36,797 nt of DNA. It comes from an uncultured Prevotellaceae bacterium (GTDB taxonomy: Bacteria > Bacteroidota > Bacteroidia > Bacteroidales > Bacteroidaceae). Shown here one piece after another: positions 1 to 6,791 of the stretch (positions within the stretch are counted from its first letter, which is position 1; each line of letters starts with the position of its first letter). The position numbers were made by a program, and so were the translations under genes. The stretch spans positions 1-36,797 of the forward strand of contig CADASP010000025.1 in NCBI GenBank assembly GCA_902790625.1, written 5' to 3'. The notes under the pieces are model-generated. The model was not told the origin of the DNA, did no database searches, and saw only the letters and a program-made list of their open reading frames with translations.

Positions 1-1
1 G

Positions 2-238
2 GAGGGGGTCATCCCCTCGTTCTATGGCACGCTGAACACGCCCGATGGCATGTTGAGGCCTATAGAATATGAGGTGTGCCTATTGACACGCGCGTTCTTT
101 TCCCCAGCAGAAATCGGAAAATTGTTGGACAGAAACTATGCTTACATCGCTAATCTCAGGCGGCGCATCCTGAAGAAAAGGTTTGGCATCGAAGGGTTGC
201 CAAAGGATTTGGACGCCCTTATCTTGAATACATATTAG
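2..238 (+). CDS. C-terminal part of a regulator with an HTH DNA-binding domain (5' end outside window)
   Basis: The reading frame is open from the first bases of the window, so only the last 78 or so residues of a longer protein are present. They contain a compact helix-turn-helix: an EYEVCLLTRAFFSPAEIG helix pair followed by a recognition helix around YIANLRRRILKKRF. This arrangement (a response to SPxEIG, then IxNLRxRxxKKxFG, then a short acidic tail) is typical of the C-terminal DNA-binding part of large Bacteroidetes regulators that carry TPR or sensor modules ahead of it; that the missing part is of this kind is inference. The exported propeller-like gene starts about 230 bp downstream under its own promoter, so a regulatory link is possible but not shown. 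Confidence 0.6.
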   Translation, partial: EGVIPSFYGTLNTPDGMLRPIEYEVCLLTRAFFSPAEIGKLLDRNYAYIANLRRRILKKRFGIEGLPKDLDALILNTY

Positions 239-290
239 CACTGGAATTATATTACCAGCAAATTTTGAAAGCAATTTTTGGGGGAAATAA

Positions 291-322
291 TTTGGTGGAA
301 TGGCAGAAAAGACCTATATTTG
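291..322 (+). promoter_or_regulatory. Bacteroidetes-type promoter for the propeller-like gene
   Basis: TTTG at 291-294 is followed after 20 nt by TATATTTG at 315-322, an exact match to the Bacteroidetes -33/-7 pattern TTTG-N(19-21)-TAnnTTTG. It lies about 148 bp before the ATG at 470, leaving a long untranslated leader with no gene in it. Confidence 0.65.
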
Positions 323-469
323 CAGCGAGAATGCGAGAAGAGTTAATCATCATATAAAAAAAACATATAAAGCATACGACTGAAACCAAAGAACTTAGCT
401 TGGCTGCTGACAGTGGGCTGCAGCAGCGGCAGAATCAAGTAAATAAGCATTAACTAAAAAACCAAGAGT

Positions 470-1603
470 ATGAAAAGGATTATTACTTTGGCATTGTTTG
501 CCATGTTGCTGAACATCAGCGCAAGCGCGTTCTATCCAGCTTTCGACTTTCGCTATGGGCGTGTGACCTACCCCCAAGCCGTGATGGACATAGAGCATGA
601 TGCCGACCATATCTACGTGGCCAAGCTCGATGGTTTGGTGGTGATAGACAAGGCCACTGGCGAGAAGACCATCTACAGCTCCCAGCTGGGGACGCTCGAT
701 TACACCCCGTCGGCCCTTGCGCTACAAGGCGGCGAGCTGTGGATAGGCACGCTCGAAGGCAAGCTGCTCAATCTGAAGAACGGCGAGTTCATCGTCTACG
801 ACTATGGCATGGACACCAATCTCTCGAACATTGTGTTCGACCCCTATGGCATGATGTACGTCACAAGTGGGCGTGCTGGCTTCCTAATTAATCCCTGGCA
901 GAAGACCGTCGAGCAGTTTGAGACCTACTGGTGGGGCTTCCCCGGCTGGACCGGCCATCTGTGCATCGACAACGATGACATGCTCTGGATAGCGAACTAC
1001 GGTCTGCAGGGAGGCATGTCGCTATATGGTCTGGCTACCTATACTCCCAACGACGGCACAACCTACGTTTTCAAGGAGAACAGGGACCTTCGTTCCGGCA
1101 ATGTCTTTGCAATGGACATCGACAATGACGGGAAAATCTGGTATGTCAACGGGGAATACCAGTTGCAGAAACTTGAGGAGAACGAGGTGCAGGAGTCATA
1201 CGACCTTTCCGACGTGTGTTTCGACATGCTGTTCGACGACAAGGGCGATTTGTGGCTGGCAGGCTCCAACGGCCCCCTGATGATGATGAAGGATGGGGAA
1301 TTCATCAACTATCCCTGCGACATGGACAGCAAGCGGTGGCTGTGCCTCGACATTGATGGCGATGCCATCTATATTGGCACCGACGAGGCATTGCTGAAGT
1401 TCCAGAACGGCAGTTTCACAACGTTGGATGCTTCAATAACCGACCAGACCAGCACACCAGATCTTACGGGTGTGGATTCCCCTGCAGTGGAGCCATCGGC
1501 AGCGGGCAATCAGCAATGGTTCGACCTGCAGGGTCGCCGCATCACGGACAAGCCGCGCAGCGGGGTGTACATCCAAGACGGGCAGAAGCGAATCGCCAGA
1601 TAG
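470..1603 (+). CDS. exported beta-propeller-like protein with Prevotella-type C-terminal tail
   Basis: 377 residues. The first 20 residues (MKRIITLALFAMLLNISASA) form a signal peptide. The body contains repeated propeller blades with the pattern D-(G/D)-x-(I/L)-W-(I/Y/L), for example DDMLWIANYG, DGKIWYVNG and KGDLWLAGSNG, as in the two-component-regulator propeller family. The last 30 residues (WFDLQGRRITDKPRSGVYI and following) match the LQGRR-KP-GIYI tail seen on many secreted Prevotella proteins, which may be a sorting or anchoring signal. It carries no kinase or HTH, so it is likely an extracytoplasmic ligand-binding protein rather than a full hybrid sensor. The ligand is unknown. Confidence 0.7.
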   Translation: MKRIITLALFAMLLNISASAFYPAFDFRYGRVTYPQAVMDIEHDADHIYVAKLDGLVVIDKATGEKTIYSSQLGTLDYTPSALALQGGELWIGTLEGKLLNLKNGEFIVYDYGMDTNLSNIVFDPYGMMYVTSGRAGFLINPWQKTVEQFETYWWGFPGWTGHLCIDNDDMLWIANYGLQGGMSLYGLATYTPNDGTTYVFKENRDLRSGNVFAMDIDNDGKIWYVNGEYQLQKLEENEVQESYDLSDVCFDMLFDDKGDLWLAGSNGPLMMMKDGEFINYPCDMDSKRWLCLDIDGDAIYIGTDEALLKFQNGSFTTLDASITDQTSTPDLTGVDSPAVEPSAAGNQQWFDLQGRRITDKPRSGVYIQDGQKRIAR

Positions 1604-1857
1604 CGTTGCGCTACTTGCGCCTCACGCTGTTTATCTGAAAATATTCAGCACAAATAGTCACCTAACCACTCCCCGCCCCGCCAAGGGGCAGGGGTGGGAA
1701 AGATCCCAAAGCCTGGGACAATTATTTGGTGGTGTTTTTTTCGAAAAGTCAACGCCAATTTTTCCTGCGGCGTTCTTGCCTCCCTTCGGTGGCAAGCATC
1801 TCCTTCGTCGCCGAATGGACTTTCTCGGATGGCTCTTGATAAAACTGGAGGAAGAAC

Positions 1858-1888
1858 TTGCTCGTTTACATGTTATTTTGTACTTTTG
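1858..1888 (+). promoter_or_regulatory. Bacteroidetes-type promoter, probably for the CotH-family gene
   Basis: TTG at 1858-1860, 20 nt spacer, then TACTTTTG at 1881-1888. The next plus-strand gene starts at 2121, so the predicted leader is about 225 nt long and includes the 1941-1970 hairpin. Confidence 0.55.
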
Positions 1889-1940
1889 CAGCAGAATAAT
1901 AAACGTGAAGTGAACTTCCGACCTGTCTTGGTCAGAAAAA

Positions 1941-1970
1941 GGCGTTGACTTTTTGAAAAAAGTCAACGCC
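1941..1970. repeat. 14-bp-stem hairpin of the GGCGTTGACTTTT family
   Basis: GGCGTTGACTTTTT and its reverse complement face each other with a 2-nt loop, followed by a T run at about 1972-1977. Related hairpins lie at 11601-11656 and 32499-32536. On the plus strand it could act as a terminator or attenuator between the promoter at 1858 and the CotH gene. Confidence 0.6.
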
Positions 1971-2120
1971 ATTTTTTGAAAAGTCAGCACTGTTTGAAAA
2001 ATACCAGATGACACCTATAGAAAAAGTCAGGCCCCTGCTTTTCTATAAAAATAGAATACGGAGTAAACTTTTGGCCAGGAAACAGCGTCAAAAGGAGGAA
2101 ATTTAACTTTTTCTCTTTAT

Positions 2121-3617
2121 ATGACAAGAAAGCACTACGCCAACCTGCAGGGGCTGATGATTGCAGCCCTCTGCTGTTTCTCACTCTCGCTGCACGCCGA
2201 CGGCCTCAGCTCCAACCTTCCCATCATCATCATCAACACCGATGCCAGCATCAACGCCCAGGCGAAAGTGCACGGAACCATGAAAGTGGTGAACAAAGCC
2301 AAGGGGCGCAACTCGGATACCGACACGCCCACCGACTACGACGGCCACATCGGCATCAAGCTGCGCGGCAACAGCTCGCTCAGCTTCGAACAGAAGAAAT
2401 ACACCATTGAGACGCAGGACGCCGACGGCAACGACCTCAAGGTGCCACTGCTGGGCATGCCGCAGGAGAGCGACTGGGTGCTGCTGGCCCCCTACAACGA
2501 CATATCGATGGTGCGCGACGTCTTCGCCTTCAACATGTGGAGGGAGATGGGCCACTGGGCACCACGCACGCAGATGTGCGAGGTGGTGGTGAACGGCGAC
2601 TACGCGGGCGTCTACATCTTCTGCGAGAAAATAAAGCGCGACAAGGAGCGCGTAGACCTGGCGAAGCTGAAGAAGGGCGACGTGGAAGGGCGCGAAGTCA
2701 CCGGCGGCTACATCGTGCGCGTGGATGCATACGACGACGGCGATGCCACCTTCAAGTCGAAGGTGAAGGGCGAGCCTAACATGGAGTCGCCCACCCCAAC
2801 GGCTTCGGCAGGAGGATTCGGGCAGTTTGGAGGATTCGGAGGATGGCCTTGGGGCGGCCCGATGGGACAGCCCAGCACCGTGACGTGGACGGTGTACCAT
2901 CCGAAGAAGGAGAAGCTGCAGCCTGAGCAGATGGCCTACATACAAGACTTCGTAGACCGCATGGAGCAGTCGTTCCAAGGCGACGACTGGACCAACCCCG
3001 ACACGGGCTACCAACGCTACATCGACGTGCCTTCGTTCGTCGACTATTTCATACACACCGAGTTGAGCCTCAACGCCGACGGCTTCAAGCGCAGCGCCTA
3101 CTTCACCAAGGACAAAGACCCCGACGACGGCACCGAGGCGAAGATGAAGGCAGGCCCCGTGTGGGACTACAACCTGGCCTACGGCAACTGCAACTTCTGC
3201 AATGCCAACGACGAGCAGGCGTGGGTCTACGAGGGATGCACCACCAACCCCACGCCCGCCTTCTGGAAGAAGCTAACGCAGGACCCCGCCTTCATGAAGC
3301 AGGTGCGCGCCCGCTACGCCCAACTGCGCCGCACCATCATCAGCCAGAAGAACATCAACCGCTTTCTCGACTCCTACGCCAAGCTGCTCAGCGAGGCTCG
3401 CGAGCGCCACTATGCCAAATACCACAACCTGCTGGCCAGCAACTCGCAGCCACAGCAGAGCAATGGCGGCTGGCCCATGTGGGGCTTCGGCGGCAACGCC
3501 AACCCCGTGGCCTTCTTCGCCGCCTACACCGTGGCATCCTACGACGAAGAGATACAAACACTGAAGGACTGGTTCAAGAAGCGCCTGGCCTTCCTCGATG
3601 AGCAGTGGGGGAAATAA
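2121..3617 (+). CDS. CotH kinase family exported protein
   Basis: 498 residues with an N-terminal signal peptide (cleavage probably after LHA near residue 26). Family signatures are the IKLRGNSSLSFEQKKYTIE block (residues 79-97), the DWVLLAPYND block (118-127), the YAGVYIFCEKIKRDKERV block (161-178) and the GPVWDYNLAYGN motif (345-356), which in CotH proteins contributes metal-binding acidic residues. CotH proteins are atypical protein kinases first known from Bacillus spore coats; in Bacteroidales they are exported and their substrates are mostly unknown. Two Gly/Trp-rich insertions (about 229-250 and the NGGWPMWGFGG segment near 448) look like flexible surface loops. The gene stands alone after a long repeat-bearing leader and is followed at once by the repeat cluster. 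Confidence 0.85.
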   Translation: MTRKHYANLQGLMIAALCCFSLSLHADGLSSNLPIIIINTDASINAQAKVHGTMKVVNKAKGRNSDTDTPTDYDGHIGIKLRGNSSLSFEQKKYTIETQDADGNDLKVPLLGMPQESDWVLLAPYNDISMVRDVFAFNMWREMGHWAPRTQMCEVVVNGDYAGVYIFCEKIKRDKERVDLAKLKKGDVEGREVTGGYIVRVDAYDDGDATFKSKVKGEPNMESPTPTASAGGFGQFGGFGGWPWGGPMGQPSTVTWTVYHPKKEKLQPEQMAYIQDFVDRMEQSFQGDDWTNPDTGYQRYIDVPSFVDYFIHTELSLNADGFKRSAYFTKDKDPDDGTEAKMKAGPVWDYNLAYGNCNFCNANDEQAWVYEGCTTNPTPAFWKKLTQDPAFMKQVRARYAQLRRTIISQKNINRFLDSYAKLLSEARERHYAKYHNLLASNSQPQQSNGGWPMWGFGGNANPVAFFAAYTVASYDEEIQTLKDWFKKRLAFLDEQWGK

Positions 3618-3633
3618 AAAAAGACACACCCCC

Positions 3634-3684
3634 ACAGCAGACCCTCCCCCACAGCAGACCCTCCCCCACAGCAGACCCTCCCCC
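3634..3684 (+). repeat. 17-bp tandem repeat, three copies
   Basis: The unit ACAGCAGACCCTCCCCC starts at 3634, 3651 and 3668 with a period of exactly 17 bp. It directly abuts the palindrome at 3687-3707. A degenerate inverted counterpart (GTCTGATG..., GGTCTGCTGG) lies at about 4382-4404, so it forms the outer end of the large inverted repeat 3634-4404. Confidence 0.8.
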
Positions 3685-3808
3685 ACCCCCTCCCTGTGAG
3701 GGAGGGGAGTATATAGTTTTGCGGTTTCCTTTCTATAGCAATGGTATAAACAATTCCATACCTTGCAATACTTAAGGTCGAGCGGGGACGATTATGATGA
3801 ACGCAGAA

Positions 3809-4077
3809 GCCCCGGAGGGGCGACAGAATACAGGCAGGGGCATCGCCCCTGTAAAGGCATCCCCCACAATAGCCCCGGAGGGGCGACGGAAGACAGGCAG
3901 GGGCAGCGCCCCTGTAAAGGCATCCCCCACAATAGCCCCGGAGGGGCGGCGGAATACAGGCAGGGGCATCGCCCCTGTAAAGGCATCCCCCACAATAGCC
4001 CCGGAGGGGCGACAGAATACAGGCAGGGGCATCGCCCCTGTAAAGGCAACCCACCCACAACAGCCCCGGAGGGGCGA
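3809..4077 (+). repeat. tandem array, 63-bp unit, four full copies plus a partial fifth
   Basis: GCCCCGGAGGGGC starts at 3809, 3872, 3935, 3998 and 4063, giving periods of 63, 63, 63 and 65 bp. Each unit holds two small palindromes, GCCCCGGAGGGGC and CAGGGGC-ATC-GCCCCTG, separated by a variable dozen bases. A further CAGGGGCATCGCCCCTG lies at 4109-4125, and two inverted copies of the GCCCC palindrome follow at about 4153-4166 and 4218-4231. The unit length is a multiple of three and the array stays open in several frames on both strands, but nothing suggests it is translated. Confidence 0.85.
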
Positions 4078-4418
4078 CGGAAGACAATGGTGAGCACCAA
4101 TCGTCTTGCAGGGGCATCGCCCCTGTAAACTCCAGAAGGAGGAGGATAATCTGTCGCCCCTCCGGGGCTTTCGTTCCGTCTGCTTTCACAGGGGCGATGC
4201 CCCTGCCTATATTCCGTCGCCCCTCCGGGGCTTTTGCTGCGACTGCGTAGAGCATACAAATTGCATTCTGAGACAGTTTTGCCCGCTCGACCTTAGGTCG
4301 CTTGCAAGGCAAAATTGATTGTTCAATCATTACACAGCAAATCTATATACGCCCCTCCCTCACAGGGAGGGGATGGGGGTGGGTCTGATGGGGTGGTCTG
4401 CTGGAGTCTATACTGCAA

Positions 4419-4448
4419 GCAGGGAGCCTCATTGCTGAAGCTCCCTGC
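4419..4448. terminator. hairpin downstream of the 205-residue exported protein gene
   Basis: GCAGGGAGC and GCTCCCTGC pair around an 11-nt loop. It lies about 40-70 bp beyond the stop of the minus-strand gene that ends at 4489, so it may terminate that transcript, although no clear T run follows. Confidence 0.4.
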
Positions 4449-4488
4449 GAGGGTCCTCCTTTCGAAGGCATATAGAGAGATTAATGGA

Positions 4489-5106
4489 TTAGTGGCGACC
4501 TGCCCCAAAGCTTCCCGAGGAGCGGCTCGTGTTATGTGCGGTGCGATGGTTGGGAGTGGTGACTTGGTCCCTTCCTCCAGCCCTGCCCGGCATAACATTT
4601 GCGTTTCCTGCATCACGCCAGCCTCTGCTGTTGTGGTGGTTTACAGTAGGATGGCCTCTCCGCCAGTTGGCATAGAAGTGGTGGCTCTTGCGGTTGTTGC
4701 CACCCTTGTAGTGCACGAACACCGAGGGATGTCCCTTGTAGAAATGGTTCCTGTTGGTGTAGTGGCCATAGATGGCAAAGGTCCAGGCTCCAGCGTTCCA
4801 TGCCACGGGGCGATAGAAGTAGTTCACAGCGATGAACTTCTCGTACTGCCAAGCCGTCAGCACATACTTCAGGTCGGCGTTGCGACGGTTCCACCAGCCT
4901 CCGTAAGCGTCAGCATAGCTGTCGACACTCAGCAGATAGTCGAGGTTGATCTCATAGACGGCATCATACTGTGCATCGGTGAGGCTCAGCTCGTAGGCCA
5001 TCTTGTCGCTGAGGAACAGGGCCTCCTTCTTTGCCGTCGTGTAGCTCATTGCGTTGGCCGAGATGGTCATGACCATCATCACTGCCAGGGTAAAAATCTT
5101 CTTCAT
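4489..5106 (-). CDS. small exported protein of unknown function, His/Asn/Gly-rich C-terminus
   Basis: 205 residues. A classical signal peptide (MKKIFTLAVMMVMTISANA) is followed by a helical-looking segment with YELSLTDAQYDAVYEINLDYL (about 37-57) and LKYVLTAWQYEKFIAVNYF (about 78-96). That pattern of two helices with LT..Q...V resembles the Spy/CpxP-like or DUF-type periplasmic proteins in which 'LTxxQ' precedes a long helix, but the match is weak. From about residue 115 it is rich in His, Asn, Arg and Gly, suggesting a disordered or metal-binding tail. A GGAGAT ribosome-binding-like sequence precedes the ATG. Its neighbours are repeats on both sides. I do not recognise a named family. Confidence 0.65.
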   Translation of the reverse strand: MKKIFTLAVMMVMTISANAMSYTTAKKEALFLSDKMAYELSLTDAQYDAVYEINLDYLLSVDSYADAYGGWWNRRNADLKYVLTAWQYEKFIAVNYFYRPVAWNAGAWTFAIYGHYTNRNHFYKGHPSVFVHYKGGNNRKSHHFYANWRRGHPTVNHHNSRGWRDAGNANVMPGRAGGRDQVTTPNHRTAHNTSRSSGSFGAGRH

Positions 5107-5454
5107 AGTTGTATCTCCTATTCTTTAAGTTAAACGTTTTTGTTTCCTTTTCTCACTATCATTGACGAACAGGAGGGGCCGAAAGTGCCGGGATTATTCC
5201 TAAATCGACGTAGTGTTTCCCCTAAAGATGCAGGGGGAATCCCCCCGCTCCAACCTTTCTCGTTACGGGGGAGCAGCGGAGATACTCTGGCAAATGTGTG
5301 TAAGAGTGGTACAAGGGATGGTGGGGCTTAGTCTGCCAAAGCTTTGGGCATCTCGTTCAGTCGTATTTGTCGCTTGTCTCTGCCCCTTTAGTTTTTTTGG
5401 CCACTTCAAATTGGGAACAGGCGACGGCGGAGCGGGAAAAAGGCCATGCTTTTT

Positions 5455-5546
5455 AGGTTGGCAGCGCCCGCCGCCATCATTGGCAGCGGCCGCTGCCAAT
5501 GATGGCGGCGGGCGGGGACAATGATGGCAGCGGCCGCTGCCAACCT
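5455..5546. repeat. nested palindromes with a perfect spacer-free 48-bp palindrome
   Basis: Positions 5466-5513 read identically on both strands (centre CGGCCG, arms ending GCCCGCCGCC / GGCGGCGGGC). Immediately downstream, 5525-5543 repeats the central GGCAGCGGCCGCTGCC. An outer pair, AGGTTGGCAGCG (5455-5466) and CGCTGCCAACCT (5535-5546), brackets the whole. It can form a strong cruciform or RNA hairpin. Confidence 0.85.
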
Positions 5547-5552
5547 GTTTTC

Positions 5553-5770
5553 ATTCATGAGTCCACTCCGAAAACCATTATTGTCGCGAAAGTCGGCGCA
5601 GCAGCTCCCCTCCCTCAAGGGGAGGGGCTATGGGTGGGGTCTGTATATCATTCACTCGCTGGATGTTAGAGACCCCACCCCTACCCCTCCCCTTGAGGGG
5701 AGGGGAACGGCTGCGCATTGTTTTTGGGTTGTTTTTTAGTGGAGAAGGGCTTTCGGAGTGTACTCATTCA
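5553..5770. repeat. giant imperfect hairpin element with CCCCTCCCC cores
   Basis: Outer arms at about 5553-5575 (ATTCATGAGTCCACTCCGAA) and 5751-5769 (TTTCGGAGTGTACTCATTC) are inverted. Inner arms carry GCAGCAGCTCCCCTCCCTC... with GGTGGGGTCT at 5597-5642 and the inverted AGACCCCACCCCTACCCC...GGGAACGGCTGC at 5669-5713. The second half is nearly the same as 32842-32902, showing that this is a dispersed element. Confidence 0.75.
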
Positions 5771-5790
5771 TTAGTCGCCATTAAATGATA

Positions 5791-6030
5791 AATGATTATC
5801 CGCAATCACCCGATAGCGCCCCGAAGGGGCAATGAGCTTTTAGCCCAGGGCATCGCCCTGGGTAAGGGGAGCCGCCAGTTTCGCCCTGAAAGGGCAAAAG
5901 CCCCAATAGGAAACAATGCTTTTGCCCTTTCAGGGCGTTGGCTGTGCATCCTTTCTACCCAGGGCGATGCCCTGGGCTAAGGGCTTGTTGGCCTTACAGG
6001 CTGCCTATCGGGTACATGCGGATAATCATT
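5791..6030. repeat. giant imperfect hairpin element with GCCCTGAAAGGGC and CCCAGGGCATCGCCCTGGG cores
   Basis: Outer arms AATGATTATCCGCA...ACCCGAT (5791-5814) and ATCGGGT...TGCGGATAATCATT (6007-6030). Middle arms 5841-5864 and 5956-5979 are perfect 24-bp reverse complements, each itself a palindrome. Inner arms 5883-5901 and 5918-5936 are perfect 19-bp reverse complements around a 16-nt loop. Almost the entire 240 bp can fold back on itself. The outer arm sequence GATTGCGGATAATCAT recurs at 32806-32821. Confidence 0.8.
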
Positions 6031-6049
6031 ATAGGGAATAGCCATTCAC

Positions 6050-6703
6050 TCATGGCTTCACCCTGTCTTCGGGCAGGGGATATTGCATCAGCATCTTCTC
6101 AGCCAACGGCACATACCAAGCACGCACTTCCTCAGCCGTCGGCGTGTGGTTTCCGGGGAAGTGATACGAATGGACGTAGTGCTGCAGAAAGAGCGGTTCG
6201 AAGTGTGCCAGCGTGTCCTGCTCGCCAAACAGCCCCCAAATGCAGTCCTTGCCGTAGGGATGACAGCAGTGCTCTGATGGGCCAAGCGCCACGGGTGCCG
6301 AGCGGAACTGAATGGCCTCCAGCTCGGCAAATTCTTCTACCAAAGCCTCGTCGATGGTGAAGTGTTGCTTGCCGTCTTTTCGTGGCGACTTATACTGATG
6401 CTCGCCTATGCGCTGCCGCAGGAATGCGGTCATCTGGAAGTGCGGATTGCCCAGCAAGGCGGGGATGCCAGCCACTGGAGCCAGCATCTGGGCATAGAAC
6501 GAGCCACAGCTGTTGCCCACCAAGAGGTCGGGCTTCTCGCGGTCTATCAGCTCACGGATAAGGCTGATGACCTCGTTGGGATGGAGGGGCAGGTCGGGCG
6601 TCAGCACCTCTGCACGACCCAGAAACGACTGGCGCAAAGCCTCGGCTGGCACACACTGGCCGCTGGCATAGAAGCCATGCAGAAAGAGTATCTTCTTGTT
6701 CAT
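6050..6703 (-). CDS. YqiA/YcfP-type alpha/beta-fold hydrolase
   Basis: 217 residues starting at the ATG of MNKKILFLHGF; an earlier in-frame ATG would add 14 residues encoded by the upstream terminator and is not preferred. Alpha/beta hydrolase signs are the FLHGF oxyanion strand (7-11), the nucleophile elbow GNSCG (63-67, Ser65), GEQDTL as the acid and GNHTPT with the catalytic His near the end. The size and the GNSCGSFYAQ segment fit the YqiA/YcfP esterase-like family. The substrate is unknown. It follows the S66 peptidase gene on the same strand but is separated from it by a terminator. Confidence 0.75.
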   Translation of the reverse strand: MNKKILFLHGFYASGQCVPAEALRQSFLGRAEVLTPDLPLHPNEVISLIRELIDREKPDLLVGNSCGSFYAQMLAPVAGIPALLGNPHFQMTAFLRQRIGEHQYKSPRKDGKQHFTIDEALVEEFAELEAIQFRSAPVALGPSEHCCHPYGKDCIWGLFGEQDTLAHFEPLFLQHYVHSYHFPGNHTPTAEEVRAWYVPLAEKMLMQYPLPEDRVKP

Positions 6704-6707
6704 GTCT

Positions 6708-6755
6708 ATCAAAAAAAAGAAAGCCCCCGAGGCGCCCACCAGCAACCTCGGAGGC
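6708..6755 (-). terminator. rho-independent terminator after the S66 peptidase gene
   Basis: Read on the minus strand, AGCCTCCGAGG pairs with CCTCGGGGGCT (6755 to 6722, one G-T pair) and is followed by a T-rich run (6721-6708). It lies between the stop of the peptidase at 6792 and the next start at 6703. Confidence 0.8.
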
Positions 6756-6791
6756 TATGAAACGTGGCCTGGCGGCCAGCACTTGGTCGGT

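Larger units (their letters stand above)
1604..2120. other. intergenic region with hairpins, no gene
   Basis: No convincing gene. It contains a GC-rich imperfect palindrome near 1671-1700, a CTTGCC/GGCAAG hairpin (1775-1780 with 1791-1796), a promoter at 1858-1888 and a hairpin of the GGCGTTGACTTTT family at 1941-1970. The reading frames that are open here are low-complexity read-through of these repeats. Confidence 0.6.
3634..4404. repeat. large imperfect inverted-repeat element enclosing the 63-bp tandem array
   Basis: Left and right halves mirror each other in order. CAGCAGACC repeats (3634-3684) pair with GGTCTG-containing sequence near 4382-4404. The palindrome CCCCTCCCTGTGAGGGAGGGG (3687-3707) pairs with 4352-4372, and both are followed toward the centre by a TATATAG-type segment. 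CCTTGCAA...AAGGTCGAGCGGG (3761-3786) pairs with CCCGCTCGACCTTAGG...TTGCAAGG (4282-4309). Inside, several direct copies of a 63-bp unit on the left face two inverted copies on the right. No transposase is present. It resembles a nonautonomous, REPIN- or MITE-like palindromic element; that classification is inference. Confidence 0.7.
5107..6049. other. long intergenic region made largely of palindromic elements, no gene
   Basis: No supported gene in about 940 bp. It holds the perfect palindrome at 5466-5513, the hairpin element at 5553-5770 and the hairpin element at 5791-6030. The open frames here are translations of repeats. Confidence 0.65.

Noticed and set aside
1470..1913. 147-codon plus frame past the propeller-like gene
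   Set aside because: It begins inside the propeller gene in another frame and continues through hairpin repeats.
3809..4126. Possible CRISPR array
   Set aside because: Copies are contiguous 63-bp units that are almost identical throughout; there are no unique spacers, and no cas genes are near.
3539..4330. 263-codon minus frame and other open frames across the 63-bp array
   Set aside because: The unit is a multiple of three and lacks stops in several frames on both strands, so openness is expected by repetition; no start context or signal is visible.
5140..5739. Several 60-100 codon frames between 5.1 and 5.7 kb
   Set aside because: They are open only because GC-rich palindromes lack stops; none has a plausible start or conserved feature.
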